Positions 1 to 9,806 are shown, counted from the stretch's first letter. The stretch: DNA of 64,000 nt from Comamonadaceae bacterium (GCA_947450675.1 CANFWI010000005.1:45270-109269), one strand, 5' to 3'. Notes: generated from the letters alone by a model not told the origin. A program made the numbers and translations.

Positions 1-188
1 CATTTTTTCCTGTCATAATTCGCGACATTCGCTGCTGTCTTCTAGACAGAGAGTGCGGATTCCAGCATTGACAGCCGGCTTCAGAAATCCCCCTCTGAAC
101 CGTCATCTCGCTGACTCGACTTATCCAACCTCCCCCCGTTTTTTCAGTTGAACTCGCCTCGAAGAGTTCTCATTACGCAGGTAACCCC
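1..188. other. Upstream region of rho, no gene seen
   Basis: I see no convincing coding frame here. A perfect 6-bp inverted repeat, CTGTCT-tct-AGACAG, lies at 35-49, and the rho promoter and leader should be in this stretch. A Shine-Dalgarno-like GCAGG precedes the rho ATG at 189. Function of the inverted repeat is unknown. Confidence 0.5.
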
Positions 189-1451
189 ATGCACTTAAAC
201 GAACTCAAGGCACTGCACGTGTCTGAAGTCCTCAAGCAAGCCGAAGCCCTTGAGATCGAAAATGTTGGCCGGATGCGCAAGCAAGAGTTGATGTTTGCCA
301 TCATCAAGAAGCGCGCTAAAACGGGTGAAACCATCGTCGCCGACGGCGTCTTGGAAGTCCTGCCCGATGGCTTCGGCTTTTTGCGTGCACCGGATTCGAG
401 CTACACCGCCTCGACCGACGACATCTACATCAGCCCTAGCCAGATCCGCCGCTTCAACCTGCACACCGGCGACATGATCGAAGGTGAAGTCCGCACGCCA
501 AAAGACGGCGAGCGTTACTTTGCCCTCAACAAGCTCGACAAAATCAACGACGGCGCACCTGAAGACAACAAGCACAAGGTGATGTTCGAGAATTTGACGC
601 CGCTGTTCCCACGCGAGCAGTACAAATTAGAGCGCGACATCAAGGGCGAAGAGAACCTGACCAGCCGGATCATTGACATCATTGCGCCTATCGGCAAAGG
701 CCAGCGCGCCTTGCTGGTCGCGCCGCCAAAATCTGGCAAAACCGTGATGATGCAAAACATCGCTCACGCTATCACCGCCAACTACCCAGACTCCGTGATG
801 ATGGTCTTGCTGGTCGACGAACGCCCAGAAGAAGTGACCGAAATGCAGCGCAGCGTGCGCGGCGAAGTGATTTCATCGACCTTTGACGAGCCAGCGGCAC
901 GTCACGTTCACGTGGCCGAAATGGTCATCGAGCGCGCCAAACGTCTGGTTGAGCTGGGCAAAGATGTGGTGATTTTGCTGGACTCCATCACCCGTCTGGC
1001 CCGCGCTTACAACAACGTGCTGCCATCGTCTGGCAAAGTGCTGACCGGCGGTGTCGACGCAGCCGCCTTGCAGCGCCCCAAGCGCTTTTTTGGCGCTGCC
1101 CGCAAGATTGAAGAAGGCGGTAGCTTGACCATCATCGGCACGGCACTGATCGACACCGGTAGCCGCATGGACGAAGTGATTTTTGAAGAATTCAAAGGAA
1201 CGGGCAACTGCGAGATTCATCTGGATCGCCGCTTGTACGAAAAACGCGTGTTCCCGGCCATCAACCTGAACCGCAGCGGCACCCGCAAGGAAGAACTGCT
1301 GTTGGCCCCTGAGATCCTGCAAAAGTCACGGATTCTGCGCCAGTTCATGTACAACATGGACGAGATCGAGTCGATGGAATTGATGCTCAAAAATATGAAG
1401 GCGACGAAGAACAACCACGAGTTCTTTGACATGATGCGAAGGGGTGGTTGA
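189..1451 (+). CDS. rho: Transcription termination factor Rho
   Basis: Hexameric RNA-dependent ATPase that ends transcription at Rho-dependent sites in the cytoplasm. The 420-residue length matches the family (E. coli 419). Residues 1-45 form the N-terminal helical domain, about 48-118 the cold-shock-like RNA-binding domain (GFGFLR near 62-67), and 130-420 the RecA-type ATPase. The Walker A motif APPKSGKT is at 178-185, [13 protein letters not shown] follows near 207, LLDSITRL marks Walker B, and the Q-loop [13 protein letters not shown] lies near 279-291. It stands alone, followed by a GC-rich repeat and then rpmE2 on the same strand, an order common in Burkholderiales. Nothing is unusual. 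Confidence 0.98.
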   Translation: MHLNELKALHVSEVLKQAEALEIENVGRMRKQELMFAIIKKRAKTGETIVADGVLEVLPDGFGFLRAPDSSYTASTDDIYISPSQIRRFNLHTGDMIEGEVRTPKDGERYFALNKLDKINDGAPEDNKHKVMFENLTPLFPREQYKLERDIKGEENLTSRIIDIIAPIGKGQRALLVAPPKSGKTVMMQNIAHAITANYPDSVMMVLLVDERPEEVTEMQRSVRGEVISSTFDEPAARHVHVAEMVIERAKRLVELGKDVVILLDSITRLARAYNNVLPSSGKVLTGGVDAAALQRPKRFFGAARKIEEGGSLTIIGTALIDTGSRMDEVIFEEFKGTGNCEIHLDRRLYEKRVFPAINLNRSGTRKEELLLAPEILQKSRILRQFMYNMDEIESMELMLKNMKATKNNHEFFDMMRRGG

Positions 1452-1482
1452 TTGAGCCCCCACGCTTTTCACTTTGTGTAAA

Positions 1483-1545
1483 AGCTGCCCCCGAGGGGGC
1501 GCTGCGCCTGCGGCCCGGCTAAGCCGGTTCCGCGGCCCCTGCTGG
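1483..1545. repeat. GC-rich palindromic intergenic repeat after rho
   Basis: The stretch contains GCCCCC-GA-GGGGGC at 1487-1500, then further short inverted segments (GCGCCTGCGGCCCGGC, AGCCGG, CGCGGCCCC). Repeats of this shape between genes are, from memory, frequent in Comamonadaceae chromosomes and may act as terminators or REP-like elements. No T-run follows, so intrinsic termination is uncertain. Confidence 0.45.
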
Positions 1546-1660
1546 TGGAAGACAATTACGGAAACCACCGCGACAGGCGCTTTTTAATGCCATAATGCGG
1601 GGCTTAGCGGAAAGTGTCCAAGACTGGCTTGGGTGGCTACCGCAACGAATAAGGAAGATC

Positions 1661-1918
1661 ATGAAAGACGGCATTCACCCTAATTACCGCGAAGTTTGCT
1701 TCGTGGACTTGTCAAACAACTTCAAGTTTGTCACGCGCTCATGCGTCAACACCAAAGAAATGGTGACGATGGATGATGGCCGCGAATTGCCTTTGTACAA
1801 GCTGGACACTTCCAGCGAGTCGCACCCGTTTTACACCGGCACGCAAAAATCCGTGGACAACATGGGTGGTCGTGTCGAGCGCTTCCGCAATCGCTTCGGC
1901 AAAACTGCCGCCAAGTAA
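1661..1918 (+). CDS. rpmE2: 50S ribosomal protein L31 type B
   Basis: Component of the large ribosomal subunit that bridges to the 30S head. I chose the ATG at 1661 because AAGGAAG precedes it by a few bases and because the product then begins MKDGIHPNYREV, the normal L31 start; the open frame extends upstream to 1595 without family similarity. The product is 85 residues. It lacks the CxxC zinc pair of type A L31 and has the type B signature (SSSHPFYTG-like SESHPFYTGTQKSVD, then RVERFRNRFG). Type B paralogues often replace the zinc form when zinc is short, but here no other L31 is in view. An intrinsic terminator follows. Confidence 0.95.
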   Translation: MKDGIHPNYREVCFVDLSNNFKFVTRSCVNTKEMVTMDDGRELPLYKLDTSSESHPFYTGTQKSVDNMGGRVERFRNRFGKTAAK

Positions 1919-1946
1919 ACTGCGAATCGTTTCAAGCCGATCCGAA

Positions 1947-1978
1947 AAGCAGCCTGAAATTCAGGCTGCTTTTTTTTC
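1947..1978 (+). terminator. Intrinsic terminator of rpmE2
   Basis: GCAGCCTGAA (1949-1958) pairs with TTCAGGCTGC (1960-1969) and is followed at once by eight T residues. This is a strong Rho-independent terminator shape, 30 bp after the rpmE2 stop. Confidence 0.9.
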
Positions 1979-2049
1979 GCCCTGAAACTCTGGAATCCCC
2001 TCATGATTGAGGCCTTGCCGACACACCTCATTCTTTAGCCGACCGTACC

Positions 2050-3786
2050 TTGAACCAGCCGTCCCCCGCCCTCATTGCCCAATCTGCTGTGCGCAGGCTG
2101 CCGCGCCTTGCACTGCTGCTTTTTTGCGTGGCTTATGTGCTGCCGGGCTTGGTCGGTCGTGGCCCGTGGAAGGACGCCGACATTTCTGCGTTTGGCGTCA
2201 TGCAGCAAATGGTGGCCACGGGCAGTGACTGGCTGCAGCCCAACCTGATGGGCTTCACGGCCGACTTTGACGGCCTGCTGCCTTACTGGATAGGCGCACT
2301 GGCGATCAAGCTGATGCCCTTGTTGGACCCGGCTCTGGCCGCGCGTCTGCCTTATATTGCTTTTCTGGCCTTGACGCTGGCCGCCACTTGGTACTCGGTG
2401 TATTACCTGGCCCGCAGCCCGCAGGCGCAGCCGGTGGCCTTTGCCTTTGGCGGCGAGGCCAGCCCGGCAGACTATGCCCGGGCCATGGCCGATGCCGGCC
2501 TGCTGGCCTTGCTGGCGTGTTTGGGTCTGGCTCAGCTGTCCCACGAAACAACCCCCGCCATGGCCCAACTCGGCTTCATGACGTTGATGTTTTACAGCGT
2601 GGCCGCCAGTCCTTACCGTAGCCCGTGGCAGGTGTTGGGTCCTGGCTCAGCCTTTGTGGTCGGCATGGCCGGGCTGGCGTTGAGCGGCGCACCCACCGTC
2701 GCCGCCCTGCTCGGCTTCGGCAGCGTGATGGTCGAATGGGCACATCGCCGCTGGGGCGGAGAGTCCAACGAGCAACCTGACACGCGCGGCTGGATGCTGT
2801 TGATGTTGGGCGCCACCTTGGCGACTGCCGCGCTGGCCTATGCGCTCGGTCTCTGGGTTTGGCGCATTGACGTCGCCGCCCTGAGCCAATCTGAGGCCCA
2901 CAAAGAGTGGGGCAGCATCATCCGCTTGCTGCTGTGGTTTCCGTGGCCGGCTTGGCCGCTGGCCTTGTGGACGCTGTTTCGCTGGCGCCGCCAGTTGACC
3001 AGCCGCCATGTCGCCCTGCCCCTGTGGTTTGCGGTTGTCGCCGTCGGCACCACACTGCTGACGGGCGCCTCAGACCGCAGCTTGCTGCTGAGCCTGCCGC
3101 CACTGGCCACGCTCGCCGCCTTTGCACTGCCGACCCTCAGGCGCAGCGTCGCCTCTTTGATCGATTGGTTCACGCTGCTGTTTTTCACCTCGTGCGCGAT
3201 CATCATTTGGGTCATTTGGGTCGCCATGCAGACCGGTGTGCCCCAACAACCTGCCGCCAACGTAGCCAAGCTGGCACCCGGCTTTGAGCCGAGCTTTTCA
3301 GCGCTGGCATTTGGCTTGGCCTTGTTGGCCACCGTGGCTTGGGCCTGGCTGGTGAAATGGCGGGCGGGTCAGCAGCGCGCGGCCATCTGGAAGTCTCTGA
3401 TCTTGCCGGCGGGTGGTACCACGCTGTGCTGGTTGCTGCTGATGACGCTCTGGCTACCCTTGCTAGACTTTGCCCGCAGCTACGAGTCCATGTCGCGGCA
3501 AGTCGCCCGACAAGTCAACCGGCAAGCGTGCGTCGAAGTACTGGGTCTGAACACCGCACAGATTGCCGCCCTTCGCTACCACCAGAAGCTGAACCTGCGC
3601 CCCACCGGGCCAGAGACCAACTGCCCTTACCTGCTGGTTGACACGAACTCGCTGTCCAGCATGTGGCAAGTTGTCAACCGCTCTGAATGGGAGCGAATGA
3701 TCATGGTCCGGCGCCCGGCCGACCGCAATGAAAATGTGGTGGTCTACCGCCGCTTCAAGCCTTCGGCAGCCGCTGAACGTCCTTGA
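2050..3786 (+). CDS. ArnT/PMT-like membrane glycosyltransferase (GT39/GT83 type)
   Basis: Polytopic inner-membrane protein of 578 residues starting at a TTG. The segment after the first membrane helix, GLVGRGPWKDADISAFGVMQQM, with its acidic DAD, resembles the first periplasmic loop of ArnT/PMT-type transferases, which use polyprenyl-phosphate sugars as donors. Many hydrophobic segments follow, and a soluble tail begins near 470. I infer a lipid-linked sugar transferase acting at the periplasmic face; the acceptor is unknown. Its last 59 bases overlap the longest reading frame of the next gene, but the MATE gene probably starts later, at 3797. An internal ATG start cannot be ruled out. Confidence 0.7.
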   Translation: MNQPSPALIAQSAVRRLPRLALLLFCVAYVLPGLVGRGPWKDADISAFGVMQQMVATGSDWLQPNLMGFTADFDGLLPYWIGALAIKLMPLLDPALAARLPYIAFLALTLAATWYSVYYLARSPQAQPVAFAFGGEASPADYARAMADAGLLALLACLGLAQLSHETTPAMAQLGFMTLMFYSVAASPYRSPWQVLGPGSAFVVGMAGLALSGAPTVAALLGFGSVMVEWAHRRWGGESNEQPDTRGWMLLMLGATLATAALAYALGLWVWRIDVAALSQSEAHKEWGSIIRLLLWFPWPAWPLALWTLFRWRRQLTSRHVALPLWFAVVAVGTTLLTGASDRSLLLSLPPLATLAAFALPTLRRSVASLIDWFTLLFFTSCAIIIWVIWVAMQTGVPQQPAANVAKLAPGFEPSFSALAFGLALLATVAWAWLVKWRAGQQRAAIWKSLILPAGGTTLCWLLLMTLWLPLLDFARSYESMSRQVARQVNRQACVEVLGLNTAQIAALRYHQKLNLRPTGPETNCPYLLVDTNSLSSMWQVVNRSEWERMIMVRRPADRNENVVVYRRFKPSAAAERP

Positions 3787-3796
3787 TTTTCAGTCC

Positions 3797-5182
3797 GTGA
3801 AAGAACTCAAAATCATTGGCAAGCACGCCAGCACCGTGCTGGTCGGGCAGCTCGCCATCATGGCTTTTGGCGTCGCCGACACCGTCATCGCCGGCCGCTA
3901 CAGCGACACCGCACTGGCCGCCTTGTCGGTCGGGTCTGCCATCTACATCAGCGTTTACGTCGGCCTGATTGGCATCATTCAAGCGCTGCTGCCGATCTGG
4001 GCCGAAATGCGCGGCGCCCGCCATCACCTCGCGGTCGGCCAGTCGATTCGGCAAAGCCTGTATTTGTGCGGCCTCATCAGCTTGGCCGGTATTGGCGCGT
4101 TGCTGTTTCCGGGGCCACTGCTGCACTGGGCCAAAATTCCGGCCGCCATGCAAGGCGAGGTTCAGGCCTATCTGGCCGTCTTGGCGGTGGCATTTGTGCC
4201 GTCGCTGTTGTTCCGGCTGTTCAGCACACTGAACCAGGCGCTGGGCAAGCCGGTACTGATCACCTGGCTACAAATCGGCGCACTGGGGGTGAAAATTCCA
4301 TTGTCGATCTGGTTCGTTGCCGGCGGTGCTGGACTGGAGCCGATGGGCGCGGTGGGCTGCGCTTGGGCCACGCTGGTGGTCAATTACCTGTTGCTGCTGC
4401 TTGCCGTGCTGCTGCTGCGCAGCCATGAGCTTTATCTGCCGTACCGCATCTGGGCCCGCATGGAAAAGCCCGATTGGCGGCAAATCCGGGCATTTGCGCG
4501 GCTTGGTTTACCGGCCGGGCTGTCCTACATGGTGGAAGTGACCTCTTTCACGCTGATGGCGCTGTTCATTGCCCGACTGGGCACGGTGGCGGCGGCCAGT
4601 CACCAGATTGCCGCCAGCATGGCGGCGGTGCTGTACATGGTGCCGCTGTCCTTGGCCATTGCTTGCAGTGCCCGCGTGTCGTTCTGGATGGGGGCTGGCC
4701 AGCCAGTCCAAGCGCGGCGCGTGGTCGGCTTGGCTTTGAGCCTGTCGGCGCTGAGCGCCTCGACATTGGCGTTGCTGCTGTGGCTGCTGAGCCTGCAGAT
4801 TCCGGCCTGGTATTCGCGCAACCCGGAAGTCGTGCTCACCGCCTCGACGCTGTTGGCTTGGGTCGCGCTTTACCATTTAGCCGATTCACTTCAAGCTGTT
4901 TGCGCTTTTTTGCTGCGTTGCTACCGCATCACCTTGATGCCGTTGCTGATTTACAGCGTGTTGCTGTGGGGCTTTGGCTTGGCGGGTGGTTATTTTCTGG
5001 CTTACGTCGGGACGGCTGTCGTGCCGGCGTCACAGCTGCCCGCCAGCTTTTGGTCGGCGGCCACCCTGGCACTGGCTGCGGTGGCCTGCTGCTTTCTGAC
5101 GCTGCTTTGGCGCGCTTCAAAACAAGCACTTTCAACACCATCAAGCGCTGATTTACAAGAAGTGACAGCCCGCGCGAGATAG
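3797..5182 (+). CDS. MATE family multidrug/Na+ antiporter
   Basis: Inner-membrane exporter of the multi-antimicrobial extrusion family, with about 12 helices and two related halves. Key family segments are visible: TVLVGQLAIMAFGVADTVIAGRYSDTALAALSVG near the N terminus and PAGLSYMVEVTSFTLMALFIARLGTVAAASHQIA at the start of the second half. The open frame reaches back to 3728, inside the preceding gene, but the first homologous residues are VKELKIIGKHA, so I place the start at the GTG at 3797, just after that gene ends. The product is 461 residues, normal for NorM-like proteins. Substrate cannot be told from sequence. Confidence 0.85.
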   Translation: MKELKIIGKHASTVLVGQLAIMAFGVADTVIAGRYSDTALAALSVGSAIYISVYVGLIGIIQALLPIWAEMRGARHHLAVGQSIRQSLYLCGLISLAGIGALLFPGPLLHWAKIPAAMQGEVQAYLAVLAVAFVPSLLFRLFSTLNQALGKPVLITWLQIGALGVKIPLSIWFVAGGAGLEPMGAVGCAWATLVVNYLLLLLAVLLLRSHELYLPYRIWARMEKPDWRQIRAFARLGLPAGLSYMVEVTSFTLMALFIARLGTVAAASHQIAASMAAVLYMVPLSLAIACSARVSFWMGAGQPVQARRVVGLALSLSALSASTLALLLWLLSLQIPAWYSRNPEVVLTASTLLAWVALYHLADSLQAVCAFLLRCYRITLMPLLIYSVLLWGFGLAGGYFLAYVGTAVVPASQLPASFWSAATLALAAVACCFLTLLWRASKQALSTPSSADLQEVTARAR

Positions 5183-5197
5183 TGTGACAACATTACG

Positions 5198-5215
5198 CTG
5201 TCACACTGTTGTCAC
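5198..5215 (+). promoter_or_regulatory. PHO box of pstS
   Basis: CTGTCAC-ACTG-TTGTCAC: two 7-bp half-sites separated by 4 bp, matching the PhoB consensus (CTGTCAT-N4-CTGTCAT) with very few changes. A CATAAA -10 candidate lies 8 bp downstream at 5224-5229, the arrangement of PhoB-activated promoters that lack a -35 box. It is 54 bp before the pstS ATG. Confidence 0.88.
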
Positions 5216-5268
5216 ACAAGCGCCATAAAGTCCAGCCTGTGCTTCACACCTCAACCTCAAGGACACCA

Positions 5269-6300
5269 ATGAATACCAAACGCACGCTTCTCAAAACAGT
5301 CGCTGCTGCTGCTTTTGCCAGCCTAGCCATGAGCTCGGCCATGGCCGCTGACCTGACCGGCGCCGGCGCTACCTTTCCTTACCCGGTTTATGCCAAATGG
5401 GCTGAAGGCTACAAGGCCGTTTCAGGCATCGGCATGAACTACCAGTCGATCGGCTCCTCCGGTGGTCTGAAACAAATCCGCGCCAAAACCGTGACTTTTG
5501 GTGCCTCGGATGCCCCAGTCAGCGGCGATGACTTGGACAAAGACGGCATGGTGCAGTTCCCAGCCATCATTGGCGGCACGGTTCCCGTGTTGAATTTGGA
5601 CGGTTTCAAGCCTGGCGAATTGCGCATCACCGGCCCCGTGTTGGCCGATATTTACTTGGGCACCATCGTCAAATGGAACGATGCCAAACTGGCCGCGTTG
5701 AACCCCGGCAAAAAACTGCCTGACGAAAACATCACTGTGGTGCACCGCGCTGACGGTTCGGGCACGACCTTCAACTTCACCGACTACTTGGCATCCATCA
5801 GCAAAGTCTGGGCTGACAAAGTTGGCAAGGGCGCAGCAGTCAAGTGGCCAGCGGCTTCTTCAGTCGGCGGCAAAGGCAATGAAGGCGTCGCTGCCAACGT
5901 CAACCGCATCAAAGGTGCAGTCGGCTACGTCGAATACGCTTACGTCAAGAAAAACGGCATGAACTTCATGCAACTGCAAAACGCCGACGGCAAGTACGTC
6001 AGCCCAGACGACAAAACCTTTGCCGCCGCAGCGGCCGGTGCTGACTGGTTCAGCGTGCCAGGCATGGGCGTGTCCATGGTCAACGCCAAGGGCGCAGCCA
6101 GCTGGCCTATCAGCACGGCGTCGTTCATCTTGATGTACAAGAATCCAGTCGACAAAGCCGCTTCCGCAGAAGCCCTGAAGTTCTTTGACTGGGCCTTCAA
6201 AAACGGCAAAAAAATGGCAGATGATATGGACTACGTTTCGCTGCCAGACAGCCTGACGAATCAGATTCGCGCCAAAGTTTGGTCACAAATTCAGAAGTAA
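5269..6300 (+). CDS. pstS: Periplasmic phosphate-binding protein PstS
   Basis: Binds inorganic phosphate in the periplasm and hands it to the PstCAB transporter. I place the start at 5269, where AAGGA precedes the ATG and a clean signal peptide follows (MNTKRTLLKTVAAAAFASLAMSSAMA, cleavage before ADLTGAG); the open frame to 5209 runs through the PHO box and is not coding. The mature protein shows the family motifs GAGATFPYPVY, SIGSSGGLKQI, GASDAPV and HRADGSGTTFNFTDYL, the last three lining the phosphate site. The 343-residue length is typical. It heads the pst-pho operon and is followed by a hairpin that should limit read-through, so PstS would be made in excess over the permease. Confidence 0.97.
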   Translation: MNTKRTLLKTVAAAAFASLAMSSAMAADLTGAGATFPYPVYAKWAEGYKAVSGIGMNYQSIGSSGGLKQIRAKTVTFGASDAPVSGDDLDKDGMVQFPAIIGGTVPVLNLDGFKPGELRITGPVLADIYLGTIVKWNDAKLAALNPGKKLPDENITVVHRADGSGTTFNFTDYLASISKVWADKVGKGAAVKWPAASSVGGKGNEGVAANVNRIKGAVGYVEYAYVKKNGMNFMQLQNADGKYVSPDDKTFAAAAAGADWFSVPGMGVSMVNAKGAASWPISTASFILMYKNPVDKAASAEALKFFDWAFKNGKKMADDMDYVSLPDSLTNQIRAKVWSQIQK

Positions 6301-6316
6301 TTCTGGATTAACCCAT

Positions 6317-6355
6317 AAACCCGTCGAACTGCGTCAAGCAGGTCGGCGGGTTTTG
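6317..6355 (+). terminator. Attenuating hairpin between pstS and pstC
   Basis: AAACCCG (6317-6323) and CGGGTTT (6347-6353) form the base of a long stem whose inner part, GTCGAACTGC against GCAGGTCGGC, is nearly complementary, followed by TTTTGTT. Such partial terminators after a binding-protein gene set a higher dose of the binding protein. The T-run is short, so read-through into pstC is expected. Confidence 0.7.
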
Positions 6356-6385
6356 TTCCATATCTGACAACTCCAAGGTATTCAA

Positions 6386-7396
6386 ATGAGCGTGGAAGCC
6401 ATCATGACTTTGCCATCAATCCCTTTTGATTCAACCAGCGAAACCGGCAGTCAAGGCATGATCGCCGTGGCCAAGCGCCAGCGCATCCAAGATTTCTTTT
6501 TTCATCGCATCACGCAGGGCTTTTCGTTGCTGGTGTTGATCGCACTGACCGGCATCATTGGCTCTTTGTTCATCAATGCTTGGCCGGCACTGCACAAGTT
6601 TGGCGTGCATTTTCTTTGGTACGTTGAGTGGGACATCATCAACGAAGAATTTGGGGCCGCGATTGCCATCGTCGGCACCTTGGCCAGCGCCGGTATTGCG
6701 ATGTTGATCGCCGTCCCACTGGCCTTTGGCATCGCGGTCTTTTTGACCGAAACTTGCCCGGTCTGGCTGCGTCGCCCACTCGGCACGTCGATCGAATTGT
6801 TGGCCGCCGTGCCATCGATCATTTACGGCATGTTTGGCTTGTTTGTGTTCGCACCCTTGTTCGCCAACTACCTGCAAGTGCCTTTGCAAAAAGTTCTGGG
6901 CGGCATGCCGCTGGTCGGCTTTTTGTTCGGCGGCGCCACCAACGGCATGGGCATTTTGGCCGCCGGCATTGTGCTGGCATTCATGGTCTTGCCCTTCATC
7001 GCGGCCGTGATGCGCGACGTCTTTGAAGTCACCCCACCCATCTTGCGTGAGTCCGCTTACGGCTTGGGCTGCACCACTTGGGAAGTGGTTCGCAAAGTGG
7101 TTTTGCCGTACACCCAAAAGGGTGTGATTGGCGGCATCATGCTCGGCTTGGGTCGCGCTTTAGGCGAGACCATGGCGGTGACCTTTGTCATCGGCAACGC
7201 CAACCGCATGCCAACGTCCTTGTTTTCACCGGGCACGTCAATCGCGTCAACCTTGGCCAACGAATTTGGCGAGGCCGATGCGTTTCACATCTCGGCTTTG
7301 TTTGCGCTCGCCTTCGTCTTGTTTGTGATCACCTTCGTGGTGCTGGCGATGGCCAAAATTTTGGTCATGCGGGCTGATAAAGCCAAAGGAGCTTGA
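6386..7396 (+). CDS. pstC: Phosphate ABC transporter permease PstC
   Basis: One of two inner-membrane channel subunits of the high-affinity phosphate transporter. The 336-residue protein has a soluble N-terminal segment to about residue 40, then six predicted helices. The BPD_transp_1 coupling-helix region is readable as ESAYGLGCTTWEVVRKVVLPYTQKGVIGGIMLGLGRALGETMAVTFVIGNA, with the conserved GRALGETMA motif of Pst permeases. It starts 85 bp after pstS, behind the hairpin, and is followed one base later by pstA, so the two are translated together. Confidence 0.96.
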   Translation: MSVEAIMTLPSIPFDSTSETGSQGMIAVAKRQRIQDFFFHRITQGFSLLVLIALTGIIGSLFINAWPALHKFGVHFLWYVEWDIINEEFGAAIAIVGTLASAGIAMLIAVPLAFGIAVFLTETCPVWLRRPLGTSIELLAAVPSIIYGMFGLFVFAPLFANYLQVPLQKVLGGMPLVGFLFGGATNGMGILAAGIVLAFMVLPFIAAVMRDVFEVTPPILRESAYGLGCTTWEVVRKVVLPYTQKGVIGGIMLGLGRALGETMAVTFVIGNANRMPTSLFSPGTSIASTLANEFGEADAFHISALFALAFVLFVITFVVLAMAKILVMRADKAKGA

Positions 7397-7397
7397 G

Positions 7398-8261
7398 ATG
7401 ATGAGCAATAACTTCAACAAAAAACTGTACAACAGTCGCCGCCGAGCCAACACACAAGGGCTGATTTTGTCGATGAGCGCCATGGCGCTGGGCTTGGCCG
7501 TGTTGCTCTGGATCTTGTTTGTCTTGTTTTCCAACGGGCTCGCCGCCGTCGACTGGAACATGTTCACCCAAGACACGCCAGCGCCCGGCTCAGAAGGTGG
7601 TGGCTTGCGAAACGCCATCATCGGCAGCTTGATGATGGTCGGCTTGTCGGTCTTGGTGTCCACGCCGATTGGCATCTTGGCCGGCATTTACCTGACCGAA
7701 TATGGTGACAGCAGCAAAACGGCAGAAGTCACACGCTTCGTGACGGACATCATGCTGTCAGCACCGTCGATCGTGTTGGGTTTGTTTGTCTACTCCATCG
7801 CAGTGGCCACCGTCGGTAACTTTTCGGGTTATGCCGGCAGTTTGGCCCTGTCCCTGATCGCCGTTCCGGTCGTCATGCGAACCACTGAAAACATGTTGCG
7901 ACTGGTACCCGGCAACCTGCGCGAAGCCGCATTTGCACTGGGTGCACCGCGCTGGAAAGTCTCGACCTTGGTGACGCTGCGAGCTGCCAAAAGCGGTGTC
8001 ATCACCGGCTTGCTGCTGGCCATTGCCCGCATCAGTGGTGAGACCGCTCCCCTGCTTTTCACGGCATTGAACAACCAGTTTTACAGCACCAACATGGGCG
8101 CACCGATGGCCAACCTGCCGGTCGTGATCTATCAATTTGCCATGAGCCCTTACGACAACTGGATTCGGCTGGCGTGGGGTGGAGCGTTGCTCGTCACCAT
8201 GGCCGTCTTGGTCTTCAACATTCTGGCGCGCGTTTTCTTTCGAGACAAAGTTCACGCCTGA
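7398..8261 (+). CDS. pstA: Phosphate ABC transporter permease PstA
   Basis: Partner of PstC in the membrane channel. The 287-residue product has about six helices, beginning after a basic N terminus. The coupling region ALGAPRWKVSTLVTLRAAKSGVITGLLLAIARISGETAPLLFTA carries the AIARISGETAPL signature of PstA. Two adjacent ATG codons (7398 and 7401) could serve as start. It immediately follows pstC and precedes pstB by about 50 bp. Confidence 0.96.
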   Translation: MMSNNFNKKLYNSRRRANTQGLILSMSAMALGLAVLLWILFVLFSNGLAAVDWNMFTQDTPAPGSEGGGLRNAIIGSLMMVGLSVLVSTPIGILAGIYLTEYGDSSKTAEVTRFVTDIMLSAPSIVLGLFVYSIAVATVGNFSGYAGSLALSLIAVPVVMRTTENMLRLVPGNLREAAFALGAPRWKVSTLVTLRAAKSGVITGLLLAIARISGETAPLLFTALNNQFYSTNMGAPMANLPVVIYQFAMSPYDNWIRLAWGGALLVTMAVLVFNILARVFFRDKVHA

Positions 8262-8325
8262 GCGGAACAGCCCAACATCACTCAAAATTCCTCCCTAAAA
8301 CCGATTTAGAACCATGGACCTGTCA

Positions 8326-9102
8326 ATGGCTGAAACCACCACAGAACTGAAAAACGCCCTTGAGGTTCGCAACCTCAATTTTTATTACGGCAAATTTCGC
8401 GGTCTCAAAGATGTGACCATGAACATTGCCGAACGCAAGGTCACCGCTTTCATCGGCCCGTCGGGTTGCGGCAAGTCGACCCTGCTGCGCACACTGAACC
8501 GCATGTACAGCCTGTACCCCGGCCAGCGCGCTGAAGGCGAGATCAATTTTTACGGCAACAACATTCTGGACAAAAGCCAGGACTTGAATTTGCTGCGGGC
8601 CCGCATCGGCATGGTGTTCCAAAAGCCAACGCCGTTTCCGATGACGATTTACGACAACATCGCCTTCGGTGTTCGCCTCTATGACAACCTGAACAAAAGC
8701 GACATGGACGAGCGCGTCGAATGGGCTCTGACCAAAGCCGCGCTGTGGAACGAAGTCAAAGACAAGCTTGGTCAAAACGGTCTGTCGCTGTCCGGCGGCC
8801 AGCAGCAGCGTCTGTGCATTGCCCGCAGCGTGGCGGTCAAACCCTCGGTCTTGCTACTCGACGAGCCGACCTCGGCACTTGACCCGATTTCGACCGGCAA
8901 GGTCGAGGAACTGGTGCACGAACTGAAGCAGGACTACACCATCGCCATCGTCACACACAACATGCAGCAGGCCGCGCGCTGCAGTGACTTTACCGCCTAT
9001 ATGTACTTGGGTGAATTGATCGAATTCGGCTCGACCGAGCAGATTTTCTTCAAGCCCAAGCGTACCGAGACCGAAGACTACATCACAGGAAGGTTTGGTT
9101 AA
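8326..9102 (+). CDS. pstB: Phosphate ABC transporter ATPase PstB
   Basis: ATPase that powers phosphate import and takes part in signalling to PhoU-PhoR. Walker A is GPSGCGKST at 44-52, the signature is [14 protein letters not shown], Walker B is [13 protein letters not shown], and the H-loop is [10 protein letters not shown] prefer the ATG at 8326, which gives 258 residues (E. coli 257) and the family-like N terminus; an in-frame ATG at 8314 would add four residues. It is followed two bases later by phoU. Confidence 0.96.
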   Translation: MAETTTELKNALEVRNLNFYYGKFRGLKDVTMNIAERKVTAFIGPSGCGKSTLLRTLNRMYSLYPGQRAEGEINFYGNNILDKSQDLNLLRARIGMVFQKPTPFPMTIYDNIAFGVRLYDNLNKSDMDERVEWALTKAALWNEVKDKLGQNGLSLSGGQQQRLCIARSVAVKPSVLLLDEPTSALDPISTGKVEELVHELKQDYTIAIVTHNMQQAARCSDFTAYMYLGELIEFGSTEQIFFKPKRTETEDYITGRFG

Positions 9103-9104
9103 TC

Positions 9105-9806
9105 ATGAGTGAAAAACACATCTCCAGCCAGTTCGACACCGAGCTGAACTCCATCTCTACCAACGTGCTCGAAATGGGCGGTTTGGTTGAAGCCCAGCTA
9201 AACCAGGCGATTTACGCGCTGGTCAACATGGACCTGGCGGCCGCAGTGCAGGTCATTGAAAATGAAACCAAAGTCAACCAGATGGAATTACGGATTGATC
9301 ACGAGATCATCTCCACCATTGGCCGGCGCCAACCCACAGCACGGGATCTGCGTTTCTTGATGGCCATTTCACGCACCACACAAAACTTGGAGCGTGCCGG
9401 CGATGAGATCGAGCGCATGGCCCGCATGGTCAAGTCCATCATTAAAAGCGGCTCGCCGCGCAACCTGCCCACCTCTGAGCTGCGCGTTGCCGCAGATTTG
9501 GCGGCCGCGATGCTGCGCAAAACACTCGATTCGTTCGCGCGTCTTGACACCACGATGGCGGTGACCATCATCAAAGAAGACGATCAAATCGACGATGAGT
9601 ACAACGGTTTCTTGCGCAAGCTCATCACCTACATGATGGAAGATCCACGCACTATTTCGCCGAGTCTGGACTTGCTGTTTTTGGCCAAGTCCATCGAACG
9701 CGTTGGTGACCATGCCAAAAACATCGCTGAACAGATCATCTTCATCGTCAAGGGTGAAGACATTCGTCACACCTCATTGGACAAGGTTGCATCGGTCGTC
9801 AAATGA
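9105..9806 (+). CDS. phoU: Phosphate transport regulator PhoU
   Basis: Cytoplasmic protein of two three-helix bundles that couples Pst transport to inhibition of PhoR when phosphate is plentiful. The 233-residue product carries the repeated metal-binding E/DxxxD-type segments of the family, readable as RTTQNLERAGDEIERMARM in the first half and LFLAKSIERVGDHAKNIAEQI in the second. It overlaps phoB by four bases (ATGA at 9803), so both are translationally coupled within the pst-pho operon. Confidence 0.96.
   Translation: MSEKHISSQFDTELNSISTNVLEMGGLVEAQLNQAIYALVNMDLAAAVQVIENETKVNQMELRIDHEIISTIGRRQPTARDLRFLMAISRTTQNLERAGDEIERMARMVKSIIKSGSPRNLPTSELRVAADLAAAMLRKTLDSFARLDTTMAVTIIKEDDQIDDEYNGFLRKLITYMMEDPRTISPSLDLLFLAKSIERVGDHAKNIAEQIIFIVKGEDIRHTSLDKVASVVK

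Noticed and set aside
10..27. CTGTCAT at the window start as a PHO box for rho
   Set aside because: Only one half-site; the element 11 bp later does not match and rho is not expected in the Pho regulon.
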